Assembly: GCA_019187495.1 (NCBI GenBank)
Contig: JABAQN010000063.1
Span: forward strand, 1 to 51,893
DNA from: Steroidobacteraceae bacterium
Lineage (GTDB): Bacteria > Pseudomonadota > Gammaproteobacteria > Steroidobacterales > Steroidobacteraceae
Direction: 5' to 3'
DNA: 51,893 nucleotides
A program made the position numbers and the translations under genes. The notes below the pieces were generated by a model, which saw only the letters and a program-made list of their open reading frames with translations, had not been told where the DNA came from and did no database searches. Of the stretch, positions 16,518 to 26,542 are shown piece by piece. Within the stretch, counting starts at the first letter, position 1; every line of letters begins with the position of its first letter.

Positions 16518-19500
16518 CGCAGCACCTCCGCGGCCGCGACCGCCGGTTGATCGTCGAGCCAGTCGATCCTGTCCATTTTGCGCACGATCACGAACTCGTC
16601 GCGGTTCGTGCCGGTCGTGCCGTAGTAGTTGAAGCCGTAGGCGAGCTGCGCGTAGCCGCCGATCATGTGCGTGGGCTTCACCACGACGCGGGTGACGGAG
16701 TTGTGGATGCCGCCGCGCGTGCCGGTGATTTCCGAACCCGGCACGTTGATGATGCGCTCCTGCGCGTGGTACATCATCGCCATGCCCGCCATCACGCGCT
16801 GGCTCACGACCGCGCGGGCCGCGATCGCGCCGTTCACGTTGAAGAGCTCGATCCAGTCGTTGTCCTCGATGCCCGCCTCGCGCGCGTCGGTTTCGCTGAT
16901 CCACACGATCGGCCCGCCGCGCGACAGGGTCTGCATGATCAGGTTGTCGCTGTAGGTGCTGTGGATGCCCCATTTCTGGTGCGGCGTGATCCAGTTCAGC
17001 ACGATCTCGCGATTGCCATTGCCGCGCTTGCCGAGCAGCGGCCGCACGGTCCTGGTGTCGACCGGCGGGCGGTAGCTCATGAAGCCCTCGCCGAAGGCGA
17101 TCATCCAGTCGTGATCCTGGTAGAACTGCTGGCGCCCGGTGATCGTGCGCCACGGGATCAGTTCGTGCACGTTGGTGTAGCCGGCGTTGTAGCTGACGTG
17201 CTCGTCCTCGAGGCCCGACCAGATCGGTGAGGAGATGATCTTGCGCGGCTGCGCCTGGATGTCGCGGAAGCGGATCGCCTCGTGCTCCTTGCCTTCGGCG
17301 AGGTGCGTGTGGCTGCGCCCGGTGGTTTCGCCGAGCGCGGCCCAGGCCTTGACGGCGACGTGGCCGTTCGTTTCCGGCGCGAGGCTCAGCACGACTTCAC
17401 ACGCGTCGATCGCGCTCTCGATGCGCGGCCGGTCCTGGCTGACGCCGGGTTCGTCGACCCGCCGGTTCAGCTTGCCGAGGAAGTCGACCTCATCCTGCGT
17501 GTTCCAGTGGATGCCCTTGCCGCCATTGCCGAGCTTGTCGAGCAGCGGCCCGAGCGAGGTGAACTTGCGATAGAGGTTCGGATAGTCGCGCTCGACCACC
17601 GCCATCGCCGGCATCGTGCGCCCCGGGATGGCCTCGCACTCGCCCTTCTTCCAGTCGAGGGTGCCAAACGGCATCGCGAGCTCGCCCGGCGTGTCGTGCT
17701 GTGTCGGAGTGAGCACGAGGTCTTTTTCGATGCCGAGCACGCCTGGCGCGAGCGCACTCACGGTGCGCGCGATACCCTTGAAGATGTCCCAGTCACTGCG
17801 CGATTCCCACGCCGGGTCCACCGCCTTCGACAGCGGATGGATGAACGGGTGCATGTCGGAGGTGTTGAGGTCGTTCTTCTCGTACCAGGTCGCGGTCGGC
17901 AGCACGACGTCGGAGTACAGCGCCGTCGTGCACATGCGGAAATCGAGGGTCACGAGGAGGTCGAGTTTGCCCTCGGGCGCCTCGTCGCGCCACTTCACTT
18001 CCTCGGGCTTCACCGCGCCGCGTTCGCCGAGGTCCTTGCCCTGCAGTCCGTGGCGCGTGCCGAGCATGTGCCGCAGCATGTACTCGTGGCCCTTGCCCGA
18101 GGAGCCGAGCAGGTTCGAGCGCCAGATGAACATCACGCGCGGGAAGTTCTCCGGTGCATCGGGATCCGCATAGGCGAAATCGAGCTTGCCGCTCTTCAGT
18201 TGCGCGAGCGCCGCGGCCACCGGGTCCTCACCGGCCGCGAGCGCCTCGCGCGTGAAGTCGAGCGGATTCCTGTTGAGCTGCGGTGCGCACGGCAGCCAGC
18301 CCATCCGCACGGCGCGCAGGTTCAGGTCGACGAGGCTGCCCGAATACTTCTGCGGGTCCGCGAGCGGCGAGAGCAGTTCCTTCGTCGCGATCTTCTCGTA
18401 GCGCCACTGGTCCGTGTTGAAATAGTAGTACGAGGTGCCGTTCATCTGCCGGGGCGGCCGGCTCCAGTCGAGCGCGAAGGTGAGCGGCAGCCAGCCGGTC
18501 TGCGGCCGCAGCTTCTCCTGCCCGACGTAATGCGCCCAACCGCCGCCGGTCTGGCCCACGCAACCGCACATCATCAGCAAGTTGATGAGGCCGCGGTAGT
18601 TCATGTCGTTGTGGAACCAGTGGTTCATGCCCGCGCCGACGATGATCATGCTGCGGCCGCGCGTCTTGTCGGCGGTCATCGCGAATTCGCGCGCGATCTC
18701 GATCACCTCGGCGCGCGGCACCTTGGTGATCCGCTCCTGCCACGCGGGCGTGCCCGGCACGTCGGTGTCGTAGTCCTTCGCGACGTTGCCGCCGCCGAAA
18801 CCGCGATCGACCCCGTACTGCGCGAGCAGCAGGTCGTACACCGTCGCGATCGCCCATTCCTTGCCGTCGGTGAGCCGGAGCCTGCGCACGGGCACGTTGC
18901 GTTCGAGCACGTCGGCATGCGGCGCCGAGGTCCAGCGCTCGTGTTCGATGCCGCCGAAGTACGGGAAGCTGACGGCCTCGATGCCGTCGTTCGCCGCCGC
19001 GAGCGACAGCAGCAGCTTCGTCTCGCGCCCGGCGCTGTCCTTCTCCTCGATGTTCCACTTGCCCTTCTCGCCCCAGCGGAAGCCCACCGAACCGTTGGGC
19101 ACCGTGAGCTCGCCGGTCTTCTCGTCCCACGCGAGCGTCTTCCACTCGGGATTGTTCTGCTCCCCGAGGCCGCCGAGATCGCTCGCACGCAGGAAGCGCT
19201 CCGGCACGAGCCGGCCATCGGCGCGGCGCTCGAGGCGCACCGCGAGCGGCATGTCGGTGTAGCGGCGGCAATAGTCGAGAAAATAGTCGGACGGCTTCCG
19301 GACGTGGAATTCCGTCAGGATCACGTGGCCGAACGCGAATGCGAGTGCCGCATCGGTGCCCTGCTTCGGGTGCAGCCAGTGGTCGGTGAGCTTGGCGACT
19401 TCGGCGTAATCGGGCGTGATCGCGACTGTCTTCGTGCCGTTGTAACGCGCCTCGGTGAAGAAATGCGCGTCGGGCGTGCGCGTCTGCGGGACGTTCGAGC

Positions 19501-20257
19501 CCCATGCGATGATATAGCGGCTGTTGTACCAGTCGGCCGATTCCGGCACGTCAGTCTGCTCGCCCCAGACCTGCGGCGAGGACGGCGGCAGGTCGCAGTA
19601 CCAGTCATAGAAGGAGAGGCAGGCGCCGCCGAGCAGCGACAGGTAACGCGCGCCGGCCGCGTAGCTGATCATCGACATCGCCGGAATCGGCGAGAAGCCG
19701 ATCACGCGGTCGGGGCCATGCCGCTTCACCGTGTGAAGGTTCGACGCGGCGACGATTTCGTTCGCCTCGTCCCAGGAGACGCGTACGAAACCGCCGAGGC
19801 CGCGGCGGCTCTTGTAGGCGCGCGCCTTCGCCGGGTCATGGGTGATGCTCGCCCAGGCATCGACCGGGGAGAGCGTCTTGCGTGCCTCGCGCCACATCCG
19901 CAGCAGCGCGCCACGCACGAGCGGATACTTCAGGCGGTTCGCGCTGTAGAGGTACCACGAATAGCTCGCGCCGCGCGGACAGCCGCGCGGCTCGTGGTTC
20001 GGCAGGTCGGGTCGGGTGCGCGGGTAGTCGGTCTGCTGGGTTTCCCAGGTGACGAGCCCGTTCTTGACGTAGATCTTCCAGCTGCACGAGCCCGTGCAAT
20101 TCACGCCGTGGGTCGAGCGCACGATCTTGTCGTACTGCCAGCGCGCGCGGTAGCTGTTCTCCCAGTCGCGATTCTCCGCCTTGGTGATGCCGTGGCCGTC
20201 GGCGAACTCTTCGTTGCGCCGCTCGAGGAAGCGCAACCGGTCGAGAAAGTAACTCAT
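16514..20257 (-). CDS. narG: Respiratory nitrate reductase alpha subunit
   Basis: The 1247-aa catalytic subunit reduces nitrate to nitrite on the cytoplasmic side using a bis-MGD molybdenum cofactor. The FS0 cluster ligands are in place: His50, Cys54, Cys58 and Cys93 (HGVNCTGSC and GCPRG). The molybdenum ligand Asp222 is present in WYCDLPPSSP. Length and co-linearity match E. coli NarG (1247 aa). There is no Tat signal, as expected for the membrane-bound cytoplasmic enzyme. It starts 13 bp after the narK2 stop. Confidence 0.99.
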   Translation of the reverse strand: MSYFLDRLRFLERRNEEFADGHGITKAENRDWENSYRARWQYDKIVRSTHGVNCTGSCSWKIYVKNGLVTWETQQTDYPRTRPDLPNHEPRGCPRGASYSWYLYSANRLKYPLVRGALLRMWREARKTLSPVDAWASITHDPAKARAYKSRRGLGGFVRVSWDEANEIVAASNLHTVKRHGPDRVIGFSPIPAMSMISYAAGARYLSLLGGACLSFYDWYCDLPPSSPQVWGEQTDVPESADWYNSRYIIAWGSNVPQTRTPDAHFFTEARYNGTKTVAITPDYAEVAKLTDHWLHPKQGTDAALAFAFGHVILTEFHVRKPSDYFLDYCRRYTDMPLAVRLERRADGRLVPERFLRASDLGGLGEQNNPEWKTLAWDEKTGELTVPNGSVGFRWGEKGKWNIEEKDSAGRETKLLLSLAAANDGIEAVSFPYFGGIEHERWTSAPHADVLERNVPVRRLRLTDGKEWAIATVYDLLLAQYGVDRGFGGGNVAKDYDTDVPGTPAWQERITKVPRAEVIEIAREFAMTADKTRGRSMIIVGAGMNHWFHNDMNYRGLINLLMMCGCVGQTGGGWAHYVGQEKLRPQTGWLPLTFALDWSRPPRQMNGTSYYYFNTDQWRYEKIATKELLSPLADPQKYSGSLVDLNLRAVRMGWLPCAPQLNRNPLDFTREALAAGEDPVAAALAQLKSGKLDFAYADPDAPENFPRVMFIWRSNLLGSSGKGHEYMLRHMLGTRHGLQGKDLGERGAVKPEEVKWRDEAPEGKLDLLVTLDFRMCTTALYSDVVLPTATWYEKNDLNTSDMHPFIHPLSKAVDPAWESRSDWDIFKGIARTVSALAPGVLGIEKDLVLTPTQHDTPGELAMPFGTLDWKKGECEAIPGRTMPAMAVVERDYPNLYRKFTSLGPLLDKLGNGGKGIHWNTQDEVDFLGKLNRRVDEPGVSQDRPRIESAIDACEVVLSLAPETNGHVAVKAWAALGETTGRSHTHLAEGKEHEAIRFRDIQAQPRKIISSPIWSGLEDEHVSYNAGYTNVHELIPWRTITGRQQFYQDHDWMIAFGEGFMSYRPPVDTRTVRPLLGKRGNGNREIVLNWITPHQKWGIHSTYSDNLIMQTLSRGGPIVWISETDAREAGIEDNDWIELFNVNGAIAARAVVSQRVMAGMAMMYHAQERIINVPGSEITGTRGGIHNSVTRVVVKPTHMIGGYAQLAYGFNYYGTTGTNRDEFVIVRKMDRIDWLDDQPAVAAAEVLR

Positions 20258-20270
20258 CGTCCCATCCTCC

Positions 20271-21650
20271 TCAGCAGGGCGCTTCCGCGCCGCGCCGCAG
20301 ATACCACCACCAAGTGATGGCGAAACAGCTCACGTAGAAGGCGATGAAGCCGTAGAACGCCGCGTCGGGCCCGCCGGTGATCGCGATCGAACTGCCATAG
20401 CTCTTCGGAATGAAAAAGCCGCCGTAGGCGCCGATCGCCGAGCTGAAACCGACGACGGCAGCCGATTCGATGCCCGCCTGGCGCTGCGCCGCCGCCCTGC
20501 CCGCCGGGTCCGCGCCTGCGGACAGCCGTTCGTGCACAGTGCGGAATATCACCGGGATCATCCTGAATGTCGAGCCGTTGCCGACTCCCGCCACCACGAA
20601 CATCGCGATCGAGGTCGCGAGGAAGCCGGGGAAATTCCCGGCCGTGCCGGCATGCGGCAGGAAGTGCATTTTCAGGAGGATGCCGCCCGCCATCAACACG
20701 AATACCCAGAACGTGAGCGCCGCGCCCCCGACGCGGTCGGCGAGCCAGCCGCCGGCGGGCCGGGCGAGTGCGCCGACGAGCGGGCCGAGGAACGCGTACC
20801 GCAGCGGGTCGACGTCCGGAAACTGTGTCTTCACGAGCAGCGGAAACGCCGCCGAGAAGCCGATGAAGGAGCCGAAGGTGCCGACATAGAGCCAGCACAT
20901 CAGCCAGTTGTGCTTGCGCCGGAAGATCGTGGCTTGTTCGTTGAACGACGAGCGCGCACTCGCGAGGTCGTGCATGCCGAACCAGGCGGCGAGCGCGGTA
21001 ATGAGGAGCAGCGGAATCCACACGAAGCCCGCGTTCTGCAGGTAGAGGCCGTCGCCGCCCGCACCCGACTGTGGTTCACCGGCGAGGGCACCGAACACGG
21101 CCGCGCCCACGACCGCGGGCACGAGGAACTGGACGGTGGAGACGCCGAGATTGCCGAGGCCCGCGTTCATGCCGAGCGCGTAGCCCTGCATCGCCCTCGG
21201 AAAGAAAAACGAGATGTTCGCCATCGACGACGCGAAATTCCCGCCGCCGAACCCGCACAGGATCGCGATCGCGACGAATTGCCAGTACGGGGTGGCCGGA
21301 TCCTGCACGGCAAAGCCGAGCCAGACGGCAGGCAGCAGCAGCAGCGCCGTCGAGACCGCGGTCCAGCGCCGTCCACCGAAGATCGGCACCATGAACGAAT
21401 AGAAAATGCGCAGCGTTGCGCCGGAAAGCGCCGGCAGCGCGGTCAGCCAGAACAGCTGGTCGGTCGTGAAGGCGAAGCCGGCCTGGTTGAGCTTGACCGC
21501 GACGACCGAGAACAGCATCCATACGGCGAATGCCAGCAGCAGCGCGGGAATCGAGATCCACAGGTTGCGCGTCGCAATGCGGCGCCCGGTCGAGGACCAG
21601 AATGCCGGGTCCTCGATTTCCCAATGTGCAATCTCGGCCTGTCTTGCCAT
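20271..21650 (-). CDS. narK: NarK2-type nitrate/nitrite antiporter
   Basis: A 459-aa MFS protein close to E. coli NarK in type, with EDPAFWSSTGRRIATRNLW before the first helix, the helix-2 block LSGATLRIFYSFMVPIFGGRRW and the glycine-rich motifs CGFGGGNFASSMANISFFFP and SSAIGAYGGFFIPK. It should exchange periplasmic nitrate for cytoplasmic nitrite. ATG at 21650 (MARQAEIAHW) is preferred, though a GTG at 21674 is also in frame. It is the first gene of the operon and sits directly behind the FNR-type promoter. Confidence 0.95.
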   Translation of the reverse strand: MARQAEIAHWEIEDPAFWSSTGRRIATRNLWISIPALLLAFAVWMLFSVVAVKLNQAGFAFTTDQLFWLTALPALSGATLRIFYSFMVPIFGGRRWTAVSTALLLLPAVWLGFAVQDPATPYWQFVAIAILCGFGGGNFASSMANISFFFPRAMQGYALGMNAGLGNLGVSTVQFLVPAVVGAAVFGALAGEPQSGAGGDGLYLQNAGFVWIPLLLITALAAWFGMHDLASARSSFNEQATIFRRKHNWLMCWLYVGTFGSFIGFSAAFPLLVKTQFPDVDPLRYAFLGPLVGALARPAGGWLADRVGGAALTFWVFVLMAGGILLKMHFLPHAGTAGNFPGFLATSIAMFVVAGVGNGSTFRMIPVIFRTVHERLSAGADPAGRAAAQRQAGIESAAVVGFSSAIGAYGGFFIPKSYGSSIAITGGPDAAFYGFIAFYVSCFAITWWWYLRRGAEAPC

Positions 21651-21688
21651 GCGGACGCTCGAGTCCAAGCCCACGTTTCGTTGCGGAA

Positions 21689-21730
21689 AGTCTAGGCGGT
21701 GCAGTGCATCACGACCTTGCCGTGGATCAA
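21689..21730 (-). promoter_or_regulatory. FNR-dependent promoter of the nar operon
   Basis: The minus strand carries TTGATCCACGGCAA (21730-21717), an FNR site with one perfect half. A -10-like TAGACT lies at 21694-21689, so the box centre falls about 41.5 bp before the inferred start near 21682, the class II activator position. The rest of the 244-bp gap up to the fabB stop (21895) shows no gene and no other clear motif; I did not find a convincing NarL heptamer arrangement. Confidence 0.65.
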
Positions 21731-21894
21731 GACCGGCGTCGCGCTACGTACTTGACGCACGCCGGTTCGGCGTTGCGCCACGCACTCCTATACTGCCACG
21801 GTCAGGAGGATTTTGATGGCCCCGACCACGCCTCCACCCGTAGATTCCCCTTCCGGTTGCCCGAGCGCCGTATTGCGGTTGCGGCCGCGCGCGC

Positions 21895-23103
21895 TCAGAA
21901 GCGGCGGAACACGAGCGAAGCGTTCGTGCCGCCGAACCCGAAGCTGTTCGACATCACGGTATCCGCCCGCACCGCCCGCGTCTCGCGCAGGATCGGGTAA
22001 TCGGCGCAGGCAGGGTCGAGCTCGTCGATGTTGGCGGAGCCGGCGAGGAAGCCGTCGCGCAGCATCAGCAGTGAATAAATGGCTTCCTGCACGCCCGCAG
22101 CGCCGAGCGAATGGCCCGACAGCGACTTGGTGGACGACACCAGCGGCAGGTCGAAGCCGAACACTTCGCGCACGGAGTTCAGCTCGATGATGTCGCCGAG
22201 CGGCGTCGAGGTGCCGTGGGCGTTCACGTAATCGATCGGCGCGGCGACCCCGGCGAGCGCCTGGCGCATGCAGCGCACGGCGCCTTCGCCCGAGGGCTGC
22301 ACCATGTCCGCGCCGTCCGCGGTGACGCCGAACCCGACGAGTTCGGCGACGATCGGCGCGCCGCGCGCCTGCGCGTGCTCGAGTGCCTCGAGCACGAGCA
22401 TGCCGCCGCCGCTCGCGATCACGAAGCCGTCGCGCGTCGTGTCATAGGCGCGCGAGGCGCGCTCGGGCGTTTCATTGCGCGCCGTCGAGAGCGCCCCCAT
22501 CGCGTCGAACAGCGCGGTGAGGGACCAGTGCTCTTCCTCGCCGCCGCCGCAGAACATCACGTCCTGGTTGCCCCAGCGGATCTGCTCGGCCGCGGCGCCG
22601 ATGCAGTGTGCGCTCGTCGCACAGGCCGAGGTCAGCGAATAGCTGACGCCCTTGACGTGGTAGGTGGTCGCGAGACAGGCCGCGATCGTGCTGCACATGG
22701 TCCGCGGGACGCGCGTCGCGCCCACCTTGCGCAGGCCGCGCTCGCGCAGTGCGTCCGCGGCTTCGACGATGTTCGCCGGCGAGCCGCCGCCGGTGCCGGC
22801 GATCAGCCCCGTGCGCGGATGGCTCACGACGCTCGCATCGAGGCCGCTCGCCTCGATGGCGCGCGCCATCGCGATCGCGGCGAAGGCCGCGGCATCGCCC
22901 ATGAAGCGCAGGTCGCGCCGGTCGAGGTGCTCGGCGACGACGATCTGCGGGATGCCCGCGACGTGGCTGCGCAGGCCCGCGTCGCGATACCCGGGCATCG
23001 CGCGGATGCCGGAGCGCCCTTCCGCCAGCGCACGACTGACTGTGCCGAGGTCATTGCCGAGGCACGACACGATTCCCATACCGGTGACGACGACGCGACG
23101 CAT
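21895..23103 (-). CDS. fabB: 3-oxoacyl-ACP synthase I (KAS I)
   Basis: A 402-aa condensing enzyme that extends acyl chains with malonyl-ACP and, with FabA, makes unsaturated fatty acids without oxygen. The catalytic Cys161 lies in SACATSAHC; the two histidines are in NAHGTST and [17 protein letters not shown] near the C-terminus completes the fold. ATG at 23103 overlaps the fabA stop (TGATG), so both are translated together. FabF is the alternative, but pairing with fabA and the sequence type favour FabB. Confidence 0.95.
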   Translation of the reverse strand: MRRVVVTGMGIVSCLGNDLGTVSRALAEGRSGIRAMPGYRDAGLRSHVAGIPQIVVAEHLDRRDLRFMGDAAAFAAIAMARAIEASGLDASVVSHPRTGLIAGTGGGSPANIVEAADALRERGLRKVGATRVPRTMCSTIAACLATTYHVKGVSYSLTSACATSAHCIGAAAEQIRWGNQDVMFCGGGEEEHWSLTALFDAMGALSTARNETPERASRAYDTTRDGFVIASGGGMLVLEALEHAQARGAPIVAELVGFGVTADGADMVQPSGEGAVRCMRQALAGVAAPIDYVNAHGTSTPLGDIIELNSVREVFGFDLPLVSSTKSLSGHSLGAAGVQEAIYSLLMLRDGFLAGSANIDELDPACADYPILRETRAVRADTVMSNSFGFGGTNASLVFRRF

Positions 23104-23618
23104 CAGCTTGTGCCATCCTGGTTGAAAAGCCCGACGCGCAGGCCCTTTGCAGTGTAGATGTGTTCGCCGTCCGCGAGGAGGGCCGCGTCGCTGACGACCA
23201 TCACGAGCTTGCGGTCGATCACCCGCTTGATGTCGATGCGGTAGTCGACGCGTTTGACCTTGGGCAGGACCTGGCCCGTGAAGCGCACTTCGTCGACGCC
23301 GAGTGCGCGGCCGCGGCCATCGTGGCCACGCCAGGCAAGGAAAAAGCCGGTCAGCTGCCACATGGCGTCGAGGCCGAGGCAGCCCGGCATCACCGGGTCG
23401 CCGATGAAATGGCAGGCGAAGAACCACAGCGCGGGGTCGATATCGAGTTCGGCGCGGATTTCGCCGGCGCCGTAGGCGCCACCCTCGTCCGAGATCCAGC
23501 TGACCCGGTCGACCATGCCCATCGGACCGACCGGCAGGCGCGGGGAGTGCGGCCCGAACAGCCGTCCTTCGCCGCAGGCGATCAGGTCTTCCTTGGTAAA
23601 GCTGTTCTGGCGCGTCAT
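23103..23618 (-). CDS. fabA: 3-hydroxydecanoyl-ACP dehydratase/isomerase
   Basis: A 171-aa hot-dog-fold enzyme that dehydrates 3-hydroxydecanoyl-ACP and isomerises the product to cis-3-decenoyl-ACP, the branch point to unsaturated lipids. The catalytic His70 ([11 protein letters not shown]) and Asp84 (LGLDAMWQ) are at the same numbers as in E. coli, and length matches (172 aa). No Shine-Dalgarno precedes the ATG at 23618, and a good -10 lies only 10 bp upstream, so the message may be leaderless. Confidence 0.97.
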   Translation of the reverse strand: MTRQNSFTKEDLIACGEGRLFGPHSPRLPVGPMGMVDRVSWISDEGGAYGAGEIRAELDIDPALWFFACHFIGDPVMPGCLGLDAMWQLTGFFLAWRGHDGRGRALGVDEVRFTGQVLPKVKRVDYRIDIKRVIDRKLVMVVSDAALLADGEHIYTAKGLRVGLFNQDGTS

Positions 23619-23627
23619 CGTGGAATG

Positions 23628-23669
23628 ATTACAGTCCCGCGAGGGCGCGTCCATATTGATGGCTGTCAA
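23628..23669 (-). promoter_or_regulatory. FNR-type promoter of fabAB
   Basis: The minus strand has TTGACAGCCATCAA at 23669-23656 and TGTAAT at 23633-23628. With the box centred 41.5 bp before the inferred start at about 23621, this is class II geometry with a five-of-six -10 match. The box overlaps the ubiD stop codon. The predicted leader is only about 3 nt. Confidence 0.6.
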
Positions 23670-25126
23670 CGGAGCTGCTCCCACATCGCGTCGGTGCGTC
23701 GCAGCACCTCGGGGGTCATTGCGAGGGGGCGTCCCCAGCGCCGCCGGGTCTCCCCCGGCCATTTGTTCGTGGCGTCGATGCCCATCTTCGAGCCGAGCCC
23801 CGCGATCGGGCTCGCGAAGTCGAGGTAGTCGATCGGGCTGCGCCGCACGAGTTGCGTGTCGCGCGCCGGATCGACGCGCGTCGCGATCGCCCAGACGACC
23901 TCCTGCCAGTTGCGGACATCGATGTCGTCGTCGGTGACGATCACGAACTTCGTGTAGAGGAACTGCCGCAGGCTCGACCACACGGCCTGCATCACCTGCC
24001 GCGCATGCCCGGGGTAGGCCTTGCGGATGCTCACCACCGCGACGCGATACGAGCACGCCTCGGGCGGCAGGTGAAAATCGACGATTTCGGGGTGGCTTCT
24101 CTGCAGCATCGGCACGAACATTTCGTTGAGCGACATCGCGAGCACCGAGGGCTCGTCCCACGGCGAGCGCCCCATGTAGCCGCCGTGGTAGAAGGCGCCG
24201 CGCCGCATCGAGAGGCGCTCCACCGTCAGCACCGGGAACTGCGCCTGGCTGTTGTAGTAGCCCGTGTGATCGCCGAACGGCCCTTCGAGGGCCGTGTCGC
24301 CGGGCATCACATGGCCCTCGAGGACGATTTCGGCGCTCGCGCAGCAGTCGAGGCCGACTGCGCTGCGAAAGACTTCGCTGCGTCGGCGCCGCAGCAACCC
24401 CGCGAACTGGAATTCGGAGACGGTGTCCGGGATGGGCGTGGTCGCCGCAATGAGGATCGCGGGATCGGCGCCGATCATCACGACGACCGGAAAAGGCTCG
24501 CCGGGCCGGTCGCGCTGCCAGTCGCGGAAATCGAGCGCGCCACCCCGGTGCGACAGCCAGCGCAGGATCACGCGATTGCGCCCGATCACCTGCTGGCGAT
24601 AGGGCGCGATGTTCTGCCGCGCCTTGCGGGTGCCGCGCGTGACGACGAGTCCCCAGGTGATCAGCGGTCCGGCGTCCTCCGGCCAGCAGGTCCACACGGG
24701 CAGCTGCGACAGATCGACTTCGCTGCCGGTTTGCACGCTCTCGTACTCGGGCGGGCGCGACACGACGCGCGGCGAGGCGCGCAGCAGCGGCAGGAACGCC
24801 GGCAATCGTCCGAGCGCCTCGCGCGGCCGGTCCGGCCAGTGGGGTTCGCGCAGGAAGGCGAGCGTCTCGCCGATTTCCCGAAAGCGCGAGACATCCTCGT
24901 AACCGAGCGCGGCGGCAACGCGCCGCTGCGTGCCGAAGAGGTTGCCGAGCACCGGGATCGACGATCCGCGCGGCTGCTCGAACCAGAGCGCGGGACCACC
25001 GGCCTTGAGGCTGCGCTGGCACAGGTCGGTCATCTCGAGCACCGGGTCGACCGGGAACGGCACGCGCTTCAGTTCGCCGCGGCTTTCGAGCGCGTGCACG
25101 AAGTCCCGCAGGCTCGGGTACGTCAT
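23666..25126 (-). CDS. ubiD: UbiD family 4-hydroxy-3-polyprenylbenzoate decarboxylase
   Basis: A 486-aa prenylated-FMN-dependent decarboxylase that removes the ring carboxylate in ubiquinone synthesis. Family blocks seen include [57 protein letters not shown] (the Glu/Asp-rich active-site region) and [12 protein letters not shown] near the C-terminus. Length is close to E. coli UbiD (497 aa). ATG at 25126 starts the family N-terminus [14 protein letters not shown]; the frame continues upstream but across the intergenic FNR box. It is divergent from ubiT. The prFMN-making UbiX is not in the window. Confidence 0.95.
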   Translation of the reverse strand: MTYPSLRDFVHALESRGELKRVPFPVDPVLEMTDLCQRSLKAGGPALWFEQPRGSSIPVLGNLFGTQRRVAAALGYEDVSRFREIGETLAFLREPHWPDRPREALGRLPAFLPLLRASPRVVSRPPEYESVQTGSEVDLSQLPVWTCWPEDAGPLITWGLVVTRGTRKARQNIAPYRQQVIGRNRVILRWLSHRGGALDFRDWQRDRPGEPFPVVVMIGADPAILIAATTPIPDTVSEFQFAGLLRRRRSEVFRSAVGLDCCASAEIVLEGHVMPGDTALEGPFGDHTGYYNSQAQFPVLTVERLSMRRGAFYHGGYMGRSPWDEPSVLAMSLNEMFVPMLQRSHPEIVDFHLPPEACSYRVAVVSIRKAYPGHARQVMQAVWSSLRQFLYTKFVIVTDDDIDVRNWQEVVWAIATRVDPARDTQLVRRSPIDYLDFASPIAGLGSKMGIDATNKWPGETRRRWGRPLAMTPEVLRRTDAMWEQLR

Positions 25127-25153
25127 CGCGGGGCTCCGTGAACGGTGGCCGGC

Positions 25154-25167
25154 TTGATGATCGTCAA
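25154..25167 (+). promoter_or_regulatory. FNR-type box between ubiD and ubiT
   Basis: TTGATGATCGTCAA fits the FNR consensus at nine of ten half-site positions. Class II spacing from its centre puts the ubiT transcript start near 25202, with a weak -10 (CATGAA, 25190-25195). For the divergent ubiD it lies too close to the start codon (about 34 bp) to act as a class II activator. Confidence 0.65.
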
Positions 25168-25224
25168 CAGCGCACGGCGCGACTCGTGGCATGAAGGGGA
25201 TTCCCCGTCGTCCCGGAGACTGCC

Positions 25225-25752
25225 GTGCCCGACCCGATGTCCATTGCCCAACGCCTGCTGCGCCTCGCGCCCGCACCGCTGCAGGCCGAACTGCTCGCGC
25301 GCGCCATCACGCAGCTGCTGCGCGGCCAGGGCCTTGCCGGGCAGCTGGCGGATCTGGCCGGCAAGTGCTTCTGCCTGCGGGCGGATGATGTGCCGCTCGC
25401 GCTCACTTTCGAGATCGTGGCAGGCGGCCTGCGCCGCTCGACGCGTGCGCCGCACGTGACGATACGCGGCAACCTGCAGGACTTCGTCGATCTGGCGCGC
25501 CGGCGCGAGGATCCCGACACACTCTTCTTCCAGCGCCGCCTCGCCGTCGAAGGCGAGACGGAAACCGGCCTGCACCTCAAGAACCTGCTCGACGGCTGGG
25601 AGTACGACCTGCCGGCGCATCTGTCCGCGGTGCTGCCCGCGCCGCTCGCGCGACTCAGCCTGCATGGCTTATCCCGGCTTCGCCCCGCAGGTAACCGTCG
25701 CAGTAGCCGCCCGGCAGCGCAGCGGCCGGGAGTGTCGCCACTGCGGCATTAG
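25225..25752 (+). CDS. ubiT: UbiT, SCP2-domain protein of O2-independent ubiquinone synthesis
   Basis: A 175-aa SCP2 (sterol carrier) domain protein, close in size to E. coli UbiT (174 aa), thought to bind ubiquinone intermediates. Supporting blocks are [33 protein letters not shown] and [26 protein letters not shown], the last matching the family core. The GTG at 25225 has GGAG 7 bp upstream; ATG at 25237 is the alternative. The 3' end overlaps the convergent ubiV gene by 98 bp, so its Arg/Ser/Pro-rich tail is poorly conserved. Neighbouring ubiV and ubiU confirm the pathway. Confidence 0.88.
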   Translation: MPDPMSIAQRLLRLAPAPLQAELLARAITQLLRGQGLAGQLADLAGKCFCLRADDVPLALTFEIVAGGLRRSTRAPHVTIRGNLQDFVDLARRREDPDTLFFQRRLAVEGETETGLHLKNLLDGWEYDLPAHLSAVLPAPLARLSLHGLSRLRPAGNRRSSRPAAQRPGVSPLRH

Positions 25753-26542
25753 AGTCGAGCGCGGCACGATAGGCGGCGACCACCGCGGCGAAGCCCTGTG
25801 ACTGCGGCGAGAGCCGGAGGATGTCGACGCCGGCGGCGCGCAGGGCCTCGAGGTCGGTGGCGGCCTGGACGGCCGCCGACTGGGTCTGGATGCCGTTCAG
25901 GGTCAGGAACGGCTGGTCCTCGCGCGAGTAGAGCGTGATGCCGTCCGGAAAATCGCCGCAGATGAAGCCGCATTCATCCTTCGGGCGGTTGTGGGCGCGG
26001 GCCGTGAAACAACGTGCCGAGAACGCGAGCGGCAACCGTCCATAGGCGAATACCTCGATCTCGAGGCCGTCCGGTCGCGCTGCGCCGAGTTCGGCGAGCG
26101 TCGCGAGCGGCAGTTCCACCGGCGCCGCCCAGCGCCGCGCGCCCTGCGCCGCCATCCAGTGCAATGTCGCGGCGTTGTAGATGTTGAGATGCGGGCCCGC
26201 GACGAACGCGCGACCGGCGGCGTGCTGCACGGCGGCCATGTCGTTCGCCTCGAAGAGCGCCGGCGCGCGGTCGATGATCCGCGCCATCGTCGCAAGTTCC
26301 GATTCGGCCTCGATCAGCGCGAGCGTCGAATACACGACTTCCTTGCCCGCCGCCGCGAGCGCGCCCGCGACCGTCGCCCAGTCTTCTTTATGCAACAAGC
26401 GCCGCTTGCTGCAGACGACCTCGCCGAGATACACGATGTCGACCGGCGCCTCGCACAGTGCCGCGTAGAAATCGAGCGCGACGCGGCGATCCCACAGGTA
26501 GAGGACCGGGCCGACCGCGAGCTTCATCGGGCGCGTGCTCAT
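25655..26542 (-). CDS. ubiV: UbiV, U32-peptidase-family subunit for O2-independent ubiquinone hydroxylation
   Basis: A 295-aa protein; E. coli UbiV has 292. With UbiU it forms the Fe-S complex that hydroxylates ubiquinone precursors without O2. The N-terminus (MKLAVGPVLYLW), EVVCSKRR and the cluster CFTARAHNRPKDECGFIC supply four cysteines in the pattern of the UbiV [4Fe-4S] site. The start ATG at 26542 overlaps the ubiU stop (ATGA). Confidence 0.93.
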   Translation of the reverse strand: MSTRPMKLAVGPVLYLWDRRVALDFYAALCEAPVDIVYLGEVVCSKRRLLHKEDWATVAGALAAAGKEVVYSTLALIEAESELATMARIIDRAPALFEANDMAAVQHAAGRAFVAGPHLNIYNAATLHWMAAQGARRWAAPVELPLATLAELGAARPDGLEIEVFAYGRLPLAFSARCFTARAHNRPKDECGFICGDFPDGITLYSREDQPFLTLNGIQTQSAAVQAATDLEALRAAGVDILRLSPQSQGFAAVVAAYRAALDSNAAVATLPAAALPGGYCDGYLRGEAGISHAG

